NCBI RefSeq assembly: GCF_002951835.1
Contig: NZ_CP019448.1
Location: forward strand, 1,860,001-1,924,000
Length of the DNA stretch: 64,000 nt
Origin: Simonsiella muelleri ATCC 29453
GTDB lineage: Bacteria; Pseudomonadota; Gammaproteobacteria; Burkholderiales; Neisseriaceae
Reading direction: 5' to 3'
Shown here: piece by piece, positions 53,101-59,120 of the stretch
Numbering within the stretch: position 1 is the first letter of the stretch
How the letters are laid out: each line of letters opens with the position of its first letter
Notes under the pieces: model-generated
Database searches by the model: none
What the model was told of the DNA's origin: nothing
Seen by the model: the letters and a program-made list of their open reading frames with translations, nothing else
Program-made: the position numbers and the translations under genes

Positions 53101-54391
53101 AGCGGAAGCGGTGCGATTGAATAATGCCACCAATGCCAAAATTACCGCATTAGAACAAACAGTAAGCAATCAGAACAGCGCAACTACCAGTCAATTCAAT
53201 AAGTTACATGCTGAAATAGGCGGTAAAGTTTCTGCGCCCGATAAAACTGTTTTGGATTTGACGACGTTGGATAGCGAAACATGGTATCCCATTGTTTTTT
53301 CGGCGATTGGGGTGGTTGAGCCTGCATCGTTTCGGGTATCGCAAGAATTGGGCAATCGGGGGCATTCGCCAACTTGGGCAAGTCATACCACAAATTCGTT
53401 TAGCTTGATTTGCGAATGGACAGCCAACGGTCATGGCTGGGGGACAATTGCGATTGAGCGTGTCATCAATACATTTACATTTAATTTTGTGCGAGACGGT
53501 AAAAGTCCCGTACTCAAAATTGGGCAGATGGGACGCAGTAATCGTGAGTATGTGTATTTGCGCGGCGGTGCGAAATATGACGTATTTACCCCTGATGGTG
53601 TAACGGCAACACTGGTTATCACCAGTTTGAGTGTGGCAAATGAGACCGTTGAGCCGATGGTGTATAACGTTGATTTTGTGCCACGGGCAGATTTAAAACA
53701 GTTGTCGGCGGATATTTCGGCGGAGCGGCAAGCTCGGGTAACGGCGAACACTGCCCAAACCACCGAAATCAACACCGCCAAATCGCAAATTGCCCAAAAC
53801 ACCGCCCAAATCAGCAGCCTGAAAACCACGTTTGCCAGCGAAAAAAATACGACAGCCAGCCAAATTAACAGCTTAAACAGCAAAATGGGGATGGCGGAAG
53901 CGAATATTCGCACCACGCAAACCACAACCGCCGAATTGAGCGGCAAAGTACAGGCGATGTACACGTTGAAAACGGAAGTGGTGAGCGGTGGCAGAAAAGT
54001 GGTGTCGGGTTTGAGTATAGGCGTGGATGCGCAAGGCGAAAGTCAGTTCAATGTCCATGCGAATAAATTTGCGGTGTGGGACGGTGGTAGCATGAAACCG
54101 ATGTTTGCGATGGTTACGGTGAACGGCAAAACACAAGCTGCCTTAAGCGGTGATTTACTGGCGGACGGTGTCATTCATGGGCGACATATTGCCGCAGGGC
54201 AGACCATTCAAGCCCCTATCATCAAAGGGGGCAGCTTGAATATTGGCGATGGGCGATTTTCCGTGGATGCGCAAGGCGAGGTAGTCATCAAATCACATCA
54301 TGAAAACAAGGGGTTGAAACTGACTTCCAAAAATCTGATTGTGTATGATGATTATGGCAATGTGCAAATTGTGTTAGGCGAAATGATTTAA
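47171..54391 (+). CDS. host-specificity/tail-tip protein J, very large
   Basis: A 2406-residue lambda J-type protein, about twice the lambda length. The N-terminal approximately 800 residues carry the conserved tip domain (GSQKGGGARTPYEAPNTLNS, EISGFAYGNDA, RTYAGSLWDGSFKTAWTNNP, ending in fibronectin-like segments). Then follow Ala-rich coiled coils alternating with beta modules, at about residues 1013-1163, 1433-1553, 1693-1796 and 2010-2173, and a C-terminal end domain (SGGRKVVSGLSIGVDAQGES, 2256-2406) like DUF1983/J-fibre proteins. A 314-bp DNA segment is repeated exactly within it. Confidence 0.92.
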   Translation: MGSQKGGGARTPYEAPNTLNSAQNLRIIDAISEGEISGFAYGNDAPFKSIYFDDTPVQNADGSFNFHGVMGYFQVGTPDQSYIPNFDVSERTVSVSANVKKNTPIIRAISDNTINRLRVTVGVERNAQVKDNGDTVPANTELVIELVNNSGVQTSRPVLFNEKGSGAFYHDVVFDSLPAVPFNIHVRRLTADSTSDKVANNTFFASYVEMIDAKLSYPNTALSALKIDSDQFGNNVPRRNYLLRGKLLQVPSNYDPETRTYAGSLWDGSFKTAWTNNPAWVFYDLLTNERYSTLARRLTAGDIDKWALYQIAKYCDELVPDGFGGQEPRFVCNAYITDQRQAGELLNDFASVFCGLAVWNGNQISVMQDKHTDPVAVYSNANVVDGEFSYAGASLKAIHTAVHVRYADKHDGYRSKVEYIADDEAVARYGLNIKSVTAFGCDSRGQAVRFGAWILQTELRQQNTVSFSVGREGLKHLPYDVIRIADNDYVGAQLGGRVVAVLGDTITLDRDVSQAVGALLYYVDVISGSLKNIKIIAQPKNNQVRVETAISIKAGDTWGLTSKVKSRLYRAVSIKENADDGTYTITALLHDPAKYGVVDESAIFDDAVNTLHSATPELNNATLSSKDGGVVLLWDNLTADGAVLNYDIKIFRNNILYRHIPDAQTAEIRLENLPNGNYKAEIRGRNARGVLSKPLIKAWQVNYEITGLRTRAKTLAVELTWTLPEILTTTSHTEIWYANTNSFQAAKKLVKLPAPQNSYTLMGVGVLDTFYFWARLVDENGNSGAFTEAVMGKSDPDPAPIVANIHGAITETELSKSLINQFNQNDEAAKNAAIAVADTKMLAEVQARLAADRAEAQARANAIAAETTARTSAINQAAAAQTAALKLESSKLAGQIQVAATTAQTNLQTKAAELTANATVLGNRISAMENVNNQQVQQLNTLTAAQRDTIAALETEKRARADGDAAESAKRETLAAKVAQNTADISREATASAERDRAQTAAREVLTARLDNVRVGGRNYLKNSNFANELQHWVNWGVAERTLISGSLKLAANDTAPFRGIAQTVYDLEQNTQYILSFTARSAVGGFVNLGIHFRNDTTILSQNWQNIAIGSEMVRYSAIFTTPNVAEFNQIYLMMGGVQKTPYEIYLNKIKLERGNTPTDWTLAPEDLAAETAAVAAELSEHKTAQVTKDAAQTQQIQAATARLGTAESGLQSLQATVANEKSATATQLGSLKSAIDGTKADLSAYQKTQATKDAAQTVELTSAKSQIGDNKAAIAAIRSTKADKTEVVSMARTGLQSEWRSDVNAAKTAAATDAQTKADAAKQAAITAAETAATAKANAAKAAAVAESAQTAQSKADAAKAAAIADAATKDAVLKQQVAADATAKADAAKAEAVRLNNATNAKITALEQTVSNQNSATASQISTLTAKVDNVQVGGRNLAIAARFEHGKWVSEVNGAINIHGQHRLSGLIAVQYNTQYVVSTNKLLRNVRVAWFDGEQQFISGILKLNADNGWVLTAPENAAFARFSYDFIISQTQNVQFERGNIRTDYEAAPEDLAAETAAVAAELSEHKTAQVIKDAAQTQQIQAAASKIGDNKAAIDSMRRTKADKTEVSSLARTTLQSEWQTAATNAANAAKSAAATAAQAKADAAKNAAIAEAQRLNTATNAKITALETTVSNQNSATAQQISSLNAQFHIADTRDDNQPPSWYWRNHPKQNVREFKKLVVIGVSGSGQYGMMETAVTWGDPSGGKIEQRVTDQNGKSWRRQSNVAYTWGNGRYDFTRDEWAAWVADETVLGAQAKADAVREIAEATQRALQATQAELTTHKSAQASKDTTQTAEIQAAVSKIGDNKAAIDSIRNTKADKTEVVSMARTGLQSEWQTAANTAESRAKTAAATDAQTKADAAKQAAITAAETAATAKANAAKAAAVAESAQTAQSKADAAKAAAIADAATKDAVLKQQVAADATAKADAAKAEAVRLNNATNAKITALEQTVSNQNSATTSQFNKLHAEIGGKVSAPDKTVLDLTTLDSETWYPIVFSAIGVVEPASFRVSQELGNRGHSPTWASHTTNSFSLICEWTANGHGWGTIAIERVINTFTFNFVRDGKSPVLKIGQMGRSNREYVYLRGGAKYDVFTPDGVTATLVITSLSVANETVEPMVYNVDFVPRADLKQLSADISAERQARVTANTAQTTEINTAKSQIAQNTAQISSLKTTFASEKNTTASQINSLNSKMGMAEANIRTTQTTTAELSGKVQAMYTLKTEVVSGGRKVVSGLSIGVDAQGESQFNVHANKFAVWDGGSMKPMFAMVTVNGKTQAALSGDLLADGVIHGRHIAAGQTIQAPIIKGGSLNIGDGRFSVDAQGEVVIKSHHENKGLKLTSKNLIVYDDYGNVQIVLGEMI
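51113..51426 (+). repeat. 314-bp exact direct repeat in J, copy 1
   Basis: Identical base for base to 52868-53181, encoding the Ala-rich coiled coil DAQTKADAAKQAAITAAETA through NAKITALEQTVSNQNSA. The two copies are 1755 bp apart and in the same frame. Confidence 0.9.
52868..53181 (+). repeat. 314-bp exact direct repeat in J, copy 2
   Basis: Exact second copy of 51113-51426. In addition, a segment of about 108 bp (from 50663, APEDLAAETAAVAAELSEHK) recurs nearly unchanged from 51829, so the fibre has grown by duplication of shaft units. Confidence 0.9.
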
Positions 54392-54403
54392 AAAGGAAAA
54401 ACA

Positions 54404-54844
54404 ATGAGATATGGTTTAAAAATCCGCAACCAGCGAACAGGACGCATGATTGAATTGCGCTCGTTTGCCAAAGTATTTCATCAATTTTCAGGGCGAGCAG
54501 ATGGCGGTTTCAGGCAGCCTGTACCGTCTTTAACCCATCTACTACGCCCCCATGTGAATGCAGGGCGCGGACACAATTATTCCTATTCTGGCGAATTGTA
54601 CGCTTACGCTAAACCGATTACGGATTTTGGTTTGAGTAATATGGAGAACGTGTGGCACGCGCTGACACCGATTTTTTACGGAAACATCAATCAGTTAGAA
54701 GGTAATGTGAACGATTTGGAAAGTTGTACGCCCACTATGTGCATATACAACCCAGACGACCACCATTTCTATACCAGCCGTTCCGCTGTGCAAAAGCGCA
54801 GTGAAGTGCCACCCTATGTGATTGTAGGAGTGTCATATGCCTGA
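54404..54844 (+). CDS. tail-associated hypothetical protein
   Basis: A 146-residue protein beginning MRYGLKIRNQRTGRMIELRS, with aromatic- and His-rich stretches (YNPDDHHFYTSRSAV). Its position right after J suggests a tail-fibre or tip accessory. It overlaps the next gene by 8 nt, and both begin with the motif YGLKI-N, which suggests that they are related modules. No family recognised. Confidence 0.6.
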   Translation: MRYGLKIRNQRTGRMIELRSFAKVFHQFSGRADGGFRQPVPSLTHLLRPHVNAGRGHNYSYSGELYAYAKPITDFGLSNMENVWHALTPIFYGNINQLEGNVNDLESCTPTMCIYNPDDHHFYTSRSAVQKRSEVPPYVIVGVSYA

Positions 54845-55535
54845 ATATGGCTTAAAAATCGGCAACTTACCCCGAATTACGGGCGACCGCCGCATCATGC
54901 GCTTGCTGACAATGGGCGACACGCAAGCAGTTTCAGGCAGCCGCCATAAATTCAGGCTGCATTGCCAACACGCTGATTTTTGTGTGTATTTTCGCCCATT
55001 GCATCAAGGCGTTGCCACCGCTTCGCAAATTATTCACGCAGTGGGTGGTGGCGTATATGATGCTTATTTTATTGGCTCGCCGTGCCGCGTCTATGTGTAC
55101 GAACGCAAACACACGCGAGCAGCATCAGGCAAATACGGTATTCAACTGTTTAACAAAAGCGGCAGCGTAGCGTTTGACAATTTGGACGAGCCAATGATGC
55201 CACTACCTAATTTGTACATTCCACCGCTTGGGCAAGGCGGCAAAGTGCTGTTGTTTGACGCGGCGACTACGCCTCACCGCGCCGTCAATATGCACGGCAA
55301 CCGCCTTGCGATGAGTTTAGATTTTTGGCGCGACGAGTACCGCATTTACCGTGATGCCATTTTATTGGAAAACGCCGCATTATTTTATGTTTTTGGTTAT
55401 AGTACAAATACTTACGCCGCAAGAAACGGCGACGGCATACCGCTAAACTGGACATCTGCCAACCGTTTTGGTGGTTTGAGCAATCAAAAACCCACATCAA
55501 TCGGCGTATGCAATACGTTTGAACACGGATTTTAA
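54837..55535 (+). CDS. tail-associated hypothetical protein (YGLKI type)
   Basis: A 232-residue protein beginning MPEYGLKIGNLPRITGDRRI. It shares the YGLKI-N start with its upstream neighbour and looks like a beta-rich structural protein (PNLYIPPLGQGGKVLLFD, AALFYVFGYS). Proteins of this sort follow J in several Neisseriaceae siphoprophages, presumably as tail-tip or fibre components. A terminator follows directly after the stop. Confidence 0.6.
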   Translation: MPEYGLKIGNLPRITGDRRIMRLLTMGDTQAVSGSRHKFRLHCQHADFCVYFRPLHQGVATASQIIHAVGGGVYDAYFIGSPCRVYVYERKHTRAASGKYGIQLFNKSGSVAFDNLDEPMMPLPNLYIPPLGQGGKVLLFDAATTPHRAVNMHGNRLAMSLDFWRDEYRIYRDAILLENAALFYVFGYSTNTYAARNGDGIPLNWTSANRFGGLSNQKPTSIGVCNTFEHGF

Positions 55536-55545
55536 TTTTTCTCGT

Positions 55546-55578
55546 AAACCTGCTTTCAGCCATGAAGCAGGTTTTTTT
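55546..55578 (+). terminator. terminator after tail genes
   Basis: AAACCTGCTT (55546-55555) pairs with AAGCAGGTTT (55565-55574), followed by T4. It ends the tail operon before the small 55608 gene. Confidence 0.84.
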
Positions 55579-55607
55579 GTAACCCTTTGAATAAGGAAAA
55601 TAAAAAA

Positions 55608-55982
55608 ATGGCAAAACATATTATTGGTATTAATTTGAACATCATTGACCCATTGACCGATGCGGAGGTGAATTTCCACACGATTACAGATGTTAATTTT
55701 AGCATCACCAACAAAACAACCAACTTAACGATTGCGAGCTATACGCATGAACGCACCTATATTCGTGGTGGCAAACCTGCTGGCGACGGCAAAATGATTA
55801 CTTTGTACGATGTGCCGCCGTTGGGCGAGTGTTTCTACAAATGGGCATATCAAAAATTGGTTGCACCGATTGAGCCGAACACGACCAATGTCTACGGACA
55901 GCTCATTACACCAAATGAGTTTACAGGCGCAGCATTGGTAGAGCGCGAAGTTAAGACAGACAACACGATTGTTGCTGCATAA
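55608..55982 (+). CDS. hypothetical prophage structural-like protein
   Basis: A 124-residue protein from the ATG at 55608 (MAKHIIGINLNIIDPLTDAE); an upstream ATG at 55587 is in frame but overlaps the ribosome site AATAAGGAAAATA. It appears beta-rich (VNFSITNKTTNLTIASY) with no membrane segment. Position between tail fibre and holin genes suggests a tail or virion accessory role; no family recognised. Confidence 0.55.
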   Translation: MAKHIIGINLNIIDPLTDAEVNFHTITDVNFSITNKTTNLTIASYTHERTYIRGGKPAGDGKMITLYDVPPLGECFYKWAYQKLVAPIEPNTTNVYGQLITPNEFTGAALVEREVKTDNTIVAA

Positions 55983-55984
55983 GG

Positions 55985-56034
55985 TTTCAGGCAGCCTGAA
56001 AGTATGCGGTAAAAATTTTTCAGGCTGCCTGAAA
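55985..56034. terminator. inverted DUS pair before lysis genes
   Basis: TTTCAGGCAGCCTGAAA (55985-56001) and TTTCAGGCTGCCTGAAA (56018-56034) form a perfect 17-bp inverted pair around 16 nt. It ends the preceding transcript or stabilises its mRNA. Confidence 0.7.
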
Positions 56035-56044
56035 GGAGTATTTT

Positions 56045-56539
56045 ATGAACAAACAAATCAATTGGTTGCAATTTTTAATCGGCTGGCGATTTTTGCCTGA
56101 ACGCTTGCAAGGCTGGCTGTTTGGCACGGCAACTCGTGCGGTTGAGTGCGTGAGTGCATTGGGGCTCATTGGTTTCGCCCTGGTATTTGCGTTTGACGAT
56201 GATTTGCTGCACGAGTACCCGATTTACGCCAAATTTAAAGAGCTGCCTGAATGGGTTATCGTTAGCTCTCTGCTGTTGATTGGACTGTTGCAGCTTTGGG
56301 CAATGGCGTATCGCTCGCGCCGTAGCAATATTTTAAGCGGCTATATGTTGCTGCTTGCGAGTGGCGCGTGGTTTATGATTTTTATTGCGTTTTCCGCCAG
56401 CTATCCACCAGCTAACACGGGTATGGTGCTGCCATTGGTGTTGTCCTTTGTGTGCGGTTTGGCTGGCAAAAACTTGATTGATTTTACGCGAAGAAAAATT
56501 CGTGTAAACAATGAGTTAAAAAATAGAAAGGGGGCGTAA
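56045..56539 (+). CDS. membrane protein of the lysis cassette
   Basis: A 164-residue protein with about four hydrophobic helices (VECVSALGLIGFALVFAF; VIVSSLLLIGLLQLWAM; MLLLASGAWFMIFIAF; VLPLVLSFVCGLAG). It ends where the next membrane protein starts (ATG overlap at 56539) and precedes the M15 endolysin by one gene, so it probably is a holin/antiholin partner, but no family is recognised. Confidence 0.6.
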   Translation: MNKQINWLQFLIGWRFLPERLQGWLFGTATRAVECVSALGLIGFALVFAFDDDLLHEYPIYAKFKELPEWVIVSSLLLIGLLQLWAMAYRSRRSNILSGYMLLLASGAWFMIFIAFSASYPPANTGMVLPLVLSFVCGLAGKNLIDFTRRKIRVNNELKNRKGA

Positions 56540-56868
56540 TGGAATGGCATGTCCTATTTCCTGCTGGCATTATTTTTGCGATGGCTGGCGGCGTAATCGG
56601 AGTGTTGGGCGCAACGGAATTGGGACACAGTAGCATTCGGCGTGTGGTCGGCGAAGTGTTGATTTCCGCCATTTTCGCAGCAGCGGTCGCTGAATACCGC
56701 TTACCGTTGGAAAAAGTGTGGCTTTGCGGTGGTGCTGGCGTGATTGTCGGACTGATTACAGGCTACGCGCTGGATGCGGTCAAAGCCATTGCGCCCAATT
56801 TGATTAATACGGCATTAAGCGGCGGTTTTATCCGTAAAATTTTGCTGCAAATGCTGGATAAAAAGTAA
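56539..56868 (+). CDS. putative holin
   Basis: A 109-residue protein with three likely membrane helices (LFPAGIIFAMAGGVIGVLG; VVGEVLISAIFAAAVAEY; KVWLCGGAGVIVGLITGYAL) and a basic C-terminus. The size, helix number and place just before an endolysin suggest a holin that lets the enzyme reach the cell wall. The alternative is that its upstream neighbour is the holin and this is the antiholin. A GGGGG ribosome site (AAAGGGGGCG) precedes the ATG. Confidence 0.68.
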   Translation: MEWHVLFPAGIIFAMAGGVIGVLGATELGHSSIRRVVGEVLISAIFAAAVAEYRLPLEKVWLCGGAGVIVGLITGYALDAVKAIAPNLINTALSGGFIRKILLQMLDKK

Positions 56869-56878
56869 TTTTTAACAA

Positions 56879-56909
56879 GGCTGCCTGAAAGAGGGCAGCC
56901 ATTTTTATT
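56879..56909 (+). terminator. terminator after putative holin
   Basis: GGCTGCC (56879-56885) pairs with GGCAGCC (56894-56900), followed by ATTTTTATT. One arm plus TGAA forms a partial DUS. Confidence 0.65.
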
Positions 56910-56921
56910 AAGGAAAAACAA

Positions 56922-57563
56922 ATGACTGAAGAAGTGAAACAAGAATGGGCTGATGAAAACATCGTCAATGTGTATGTAGATGACATTAGCGAAGAAGCGA
57001 AAGTACCGCCTGAAGCGCAAGAGCCACCAAAACCATTGCCGAAGCCTGTGGATTTGATTACGCCCAATTTTGCATTGAGTGAATTTACCAAATCTGATAC
57101 AGCAAATCGTTTGGGCTTGAAAAATATCCCAAATAACCAAGAACGCGCTAATATTAAGCGTGTTGCTGAATGGTTGGAAAAATTGCGTGAATTATTGGCT
57201 GAGAAGCATGGTCGCGTGATTCCGATTCGTATCACGTCTGGCTTCCGCTCGGCGGAAGTGAATAAGCGTGTAGGCGGTCGCCCCAATTCCGCCCATCGTT
57301 ACGGTCTCGCCACTGATATTCAGGCGGTTGGTTTGAGTATCAAACAATTAACATATGATATTTATGAATTTATTGAAGCTGGTAAATTGCCTAGACCAGA
57401 CCAATTAATCCGCGAAATGCCGAAAGGCGGCGGACAATGGGTACACGTTGGCTTGTCGCACGGGCAACCGCGTGGGCAATACATGGTGTACGAAGTGATT
57501 GCTGCTACAGGGCGCAACGGCTATAAAACGGTCGGTGCATTCAAAAATCCTGAATTAGCGTAA
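56922..57563 (+). CDS. M15-family peptidase endolysin
   Basis: A 213-residue protein without signal peptide. After an acidic, Pro-rich N-terminus (PPEAQEPPKPLPKPVDL) comes a Peptidase_M15_3 domain with zinc and catalytic motifs SGFRSAEVN, the GRPNSAHRYGLATDI block (H and D ligands) and the final His in QWVHVGLSH. These cleave the peptide side chains of peptidoglycan and act as endolysins in many phages. It follows the putative holin, consistent with lysis. The prophage thus carries two different M15-like domains (also in the tape measure). Confidence 0.88.
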   Translation: MTEEVKQEWADENIVNVYVDDISEEAKVPPEAQEPPKPLPKPVDLITPNFALSEFTKSDTANRLGLKNIPNNQERANIKRVAEWLEKLRELLAEKHGRVIPIRITSGFRSAEVNKRVGGRPNSAHRYGLATDIQAVGLSIKQLTYDIYEFIEAGKLPRPDQLIREMPKGGGQWVHVGLSHGQPRGQYMVYEVIAATGRNGYKTVGAFKNPELA

Positions 57564-57687
57564 AAAAACGGCGACAAACGCGCTGCGGACACAACGCGTT
57601 TGCCAGCCTTGCAGGGTATATCTGCGTAGCCTAAAGCCGTCCCTATAGGGATTTTCATTATATAATCATAATGATAGGAGCGCAAAT

Positions 57688-57813
57688 ATGACAAACTGCG
57701 AACAAGCGTTGCGGTGTCAAAACTGCAACAAAAAATTAGCGATGGCAATGGGTGCATTTACCATCAGTATTAAATGCACCCGTTGCAAATCGCTGAATTT
57801 GTTTAAATTTTAA
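57688..57813 (+). CDS. Com-like zinc-finger regulator
   Basis: A 41-residue protein: MTNCEQALRCQNCNKKLAMA then a short hydrophobic stretch and IKCTRCKSLNLFKF. The two C-x2-C pairs match the Mu Com family, whose members bind the mom mRNA leader and switch on translation of the DNA-modification gene. A GATAGGAG ribosome site precedes the ATG. It lies 60 nt upstream of an adenine methyltransferase, as com lies before mom in Mu, so it probably controls that gene's translation. Confidence 0.78.
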   Translation: MTNCEQALRCQNCNKKLAMAMGAFTISIKCTRCKSLNLFKF

Positions 57814-57872
57814 TTATCAATAGAGTGCCTAGCGTACTAAATCAGAAAGCCCGTGAGCTTCGGAGTTATGCT

Positions 57873-58712
57873 ATGCACTATTCTCAAGCTCCGTTGCCGT
57901 TTACAGGGCAAAAACGGAATTTTCTCAAATTTTTTCAACAAGTTTTAAAAGAAAATATCTCAAATCAAGGTCAAGGTTGGACGATTATTGATGCGTTTGG
58001 TGGGTCGGGTTTACTGGCGCATACCGCAAAGCAAACGCTGCCTGAAGCGCGTGTGATTTTCAATGATTTTGACGGTTATACAGAGCGATTGGCGCATATT
58101 GATGATACCAATCGCTTGCGTGAGTTGATTTTCAATCGTTTAAATGATTTAAATGTTCCTAAAAATCAAGGCTTAATACCGCAAGAAAAGGCGGAAATTG
58201 AAGTCATTATCCACGATTTTGGCGGTTATAAAGATGTGATTAGTTTGGGTTCTTGGCTGCTATTTTCGGGTAGGCAAGTCAATCAATTATCTGATTTATT
58301 TAATCAAAACTGGTATCGCAAAATCCGTGAAACACCTTATCCGTCTGCTGTTGGTTATTTGGACGACGTGGAGATTGTGCGGCGTAATGCGCATGAATTA
58401 CTGCCTGATTTTGTGGATAGTCCGCGTGTATTGTTGGTGCTTGACCCGCCATACGTTTGCACGGAGCAAGGCAGCTATCGGCAAGATGATTATTTTGGCA
58501 TGGTGCAATTTTTGCGCTTGATGTCGGTGGTACGTCCGCCGTTTGTGTTTTTTAGCAGTACGCGCTCGGAGTTTTTGGCGTATTTGGATTTTGTGATTGA
58601 GACAAAACAGGCTGGCTGGGAGCGGTTTGTTGATTATCGTAAGATTAGTATTCATACTTCGCTTAATAAGCAGTCGCGGTATGAGGATAATTTGGTATTT
58701 AAGTTTGAGTAG
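57873..58712 (+). CDS. D12-class DNA N6-adenine methyltransferase
   Basis: I prefer the ATG at 57873 (MHYSQAPLPFTGQKRNFLKF), which has GGAG 7 nt upstream; a GTG at 57825 would add 16 residues. The protein shows motif X/I (PFTGQKRNF; IIDAFGGSGLLAH) and the catalytic DPPYVC near residue 210, the order of Dam/D12-type enzymes. It should methylate adenine to protect phage DNA from host restriction. With the Com-like gene it makes an anti-restriction module at the prophage end. It has in-frame DUS-like sequence near 58040 (TLPEAR). Confidence 0.86.
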   Translation: MHYSQAPLPFTGQKRNFLKFFQQVLKENISNQGQGWTIIDAFGGSGLLAHTAKQTLPEARVIFNDFDGYTERLAHIDDTNRLRELIFNRLNDLNVPKNQGLIPQEKAEIEVIIHDFGGYKDVISLGSWLLFSGRQVNQLSDLFNQNWYRKIRETPYPSAVGYLDDVEIVRRNAHELLPDFVDSPRVLLVLDPPYVCTEQGSYRQDDYFGMVQFLRLMSVVRPPFVFFSSTRSEFLAYLDFVIETKQAGWERFVDYRKISIHTSLNKQSRYEDNLVFKFE

Positions 58713-58788
58713 ATGATTCAGGCTGCCTGAAAGAGTGTGTGTTTTCAGGCTGCCTTGATTTTTCTTTGATTTTATTGTCAATTTGTAT

Positions 58789-58803
58789 CCAATTTGTACC
58801 ATT
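58789..58803. promoter_or_regulatory. right-end integrase arm-type site
   Basis: CCAATTTGTACCATT (58789-58803) repeats the inverse of 21194-21207 near the integrase gene. It lies 60 bp from the attR core, a fitting distance for an arm site. Confidence 0.55.
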
Positions 58804-58863
58804 ACAACAAAATTATTTTTTATTTCATTGTTTATTTTGAAATTAATTTCATTATCAGTAATT

Positions 58864-58880
58864 CCTGCCATAGGTGCAAG
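58864..58880. other. attR core
   Basis: Second exact copy of CCTGCCATAGGTGCAAG. To its right the sequence encodes a DusB start (MKKENNILTELSKKNKIILA on the minus strand); to its left the frame passes into phage DNA and loses DusB similarity. Confidence 0.88.
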
Positions 58881-58934
58881 AATAATTTTGTTTTTCTTGG
58901 ATAATTCGGTAAGTATATTGTTTTCTTTTTTCAT
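58864..58934 (-). pseudogene. dusB: stranded host 5' end of dusB
   Basis: On the minus strand from the ATG at 58934 the frame reads MKKENNILTELSKKNKIILA and continues PMAGITDN, the N-terminus of DusB, then becomes AT-rich non-DusB sequence at the phage boundary. This is the original host 5' end, left behind when the prophage gave dusB a new one (MSIKNNKLDVFKQKNLIALA) at the other junction. Only the 17-bp core and the following few codons are shared between the two. Confidence 0.85.
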
Positions 58935-59120
58935 TCTTCACTCATTTTATAGTCGTTTAAAAAACGCAGCAGTATTCCTTATTTTAAACGACTACATTGC
59001 ATCATGTTTCTCTCATAGAAATTCGGGCGCGAAGCGGATTTTTAAGCAAAAATCTGTTTCACGCCCGAAAAATGCACGCCTTAATCAAAAAATAATAATA
59101 ATTTCATTATGTAATGATAA

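Larger units (their letters stand above)
21019..58880. mobile_element. lambda/HK97-type siphovirus prophage integrated in dusB
   Basis: The unit is bounded by identical 17-bp cores, CCTGCCATAGGTGCAAG, at 21019-21035 and 58864-58880, each embedded in a dusB 5' sequence. Inside are an integrase next to the left end, divergent repressor/Cro genes, replication, packaging, HK97-type head, lambda-type long non-contractile tail, lysis and methylation genes, in that order. All morphogenesis modules are present and open, though an IS982-family element sits between terL and portal. Confidence 0.93.

Noticed and set aside
50911..53169. Long Ala- and Ser-rich frames opposite J
   Set aside because: They mirror the Ala-rich coiled-coil repeats on the opposite strand and repeat themselves with the 314-bp duplication; not independent genes.
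57815..57872. GTG at 57825 as the methyltransferase start
   Set aside because: It lacks a good ribosome site, while the ATG at 57873 has GGAG at the right distance; the family N-terminus (PFTGQKRNF) follows both.
58398..58934. A 178-residue frame starting like DusB
   Set aside because: Only the first about 28 residues are DusB; the rest runs through phage DNA, two DUS and antisense to the methyltransferase. Annotated as a stranded gene start.
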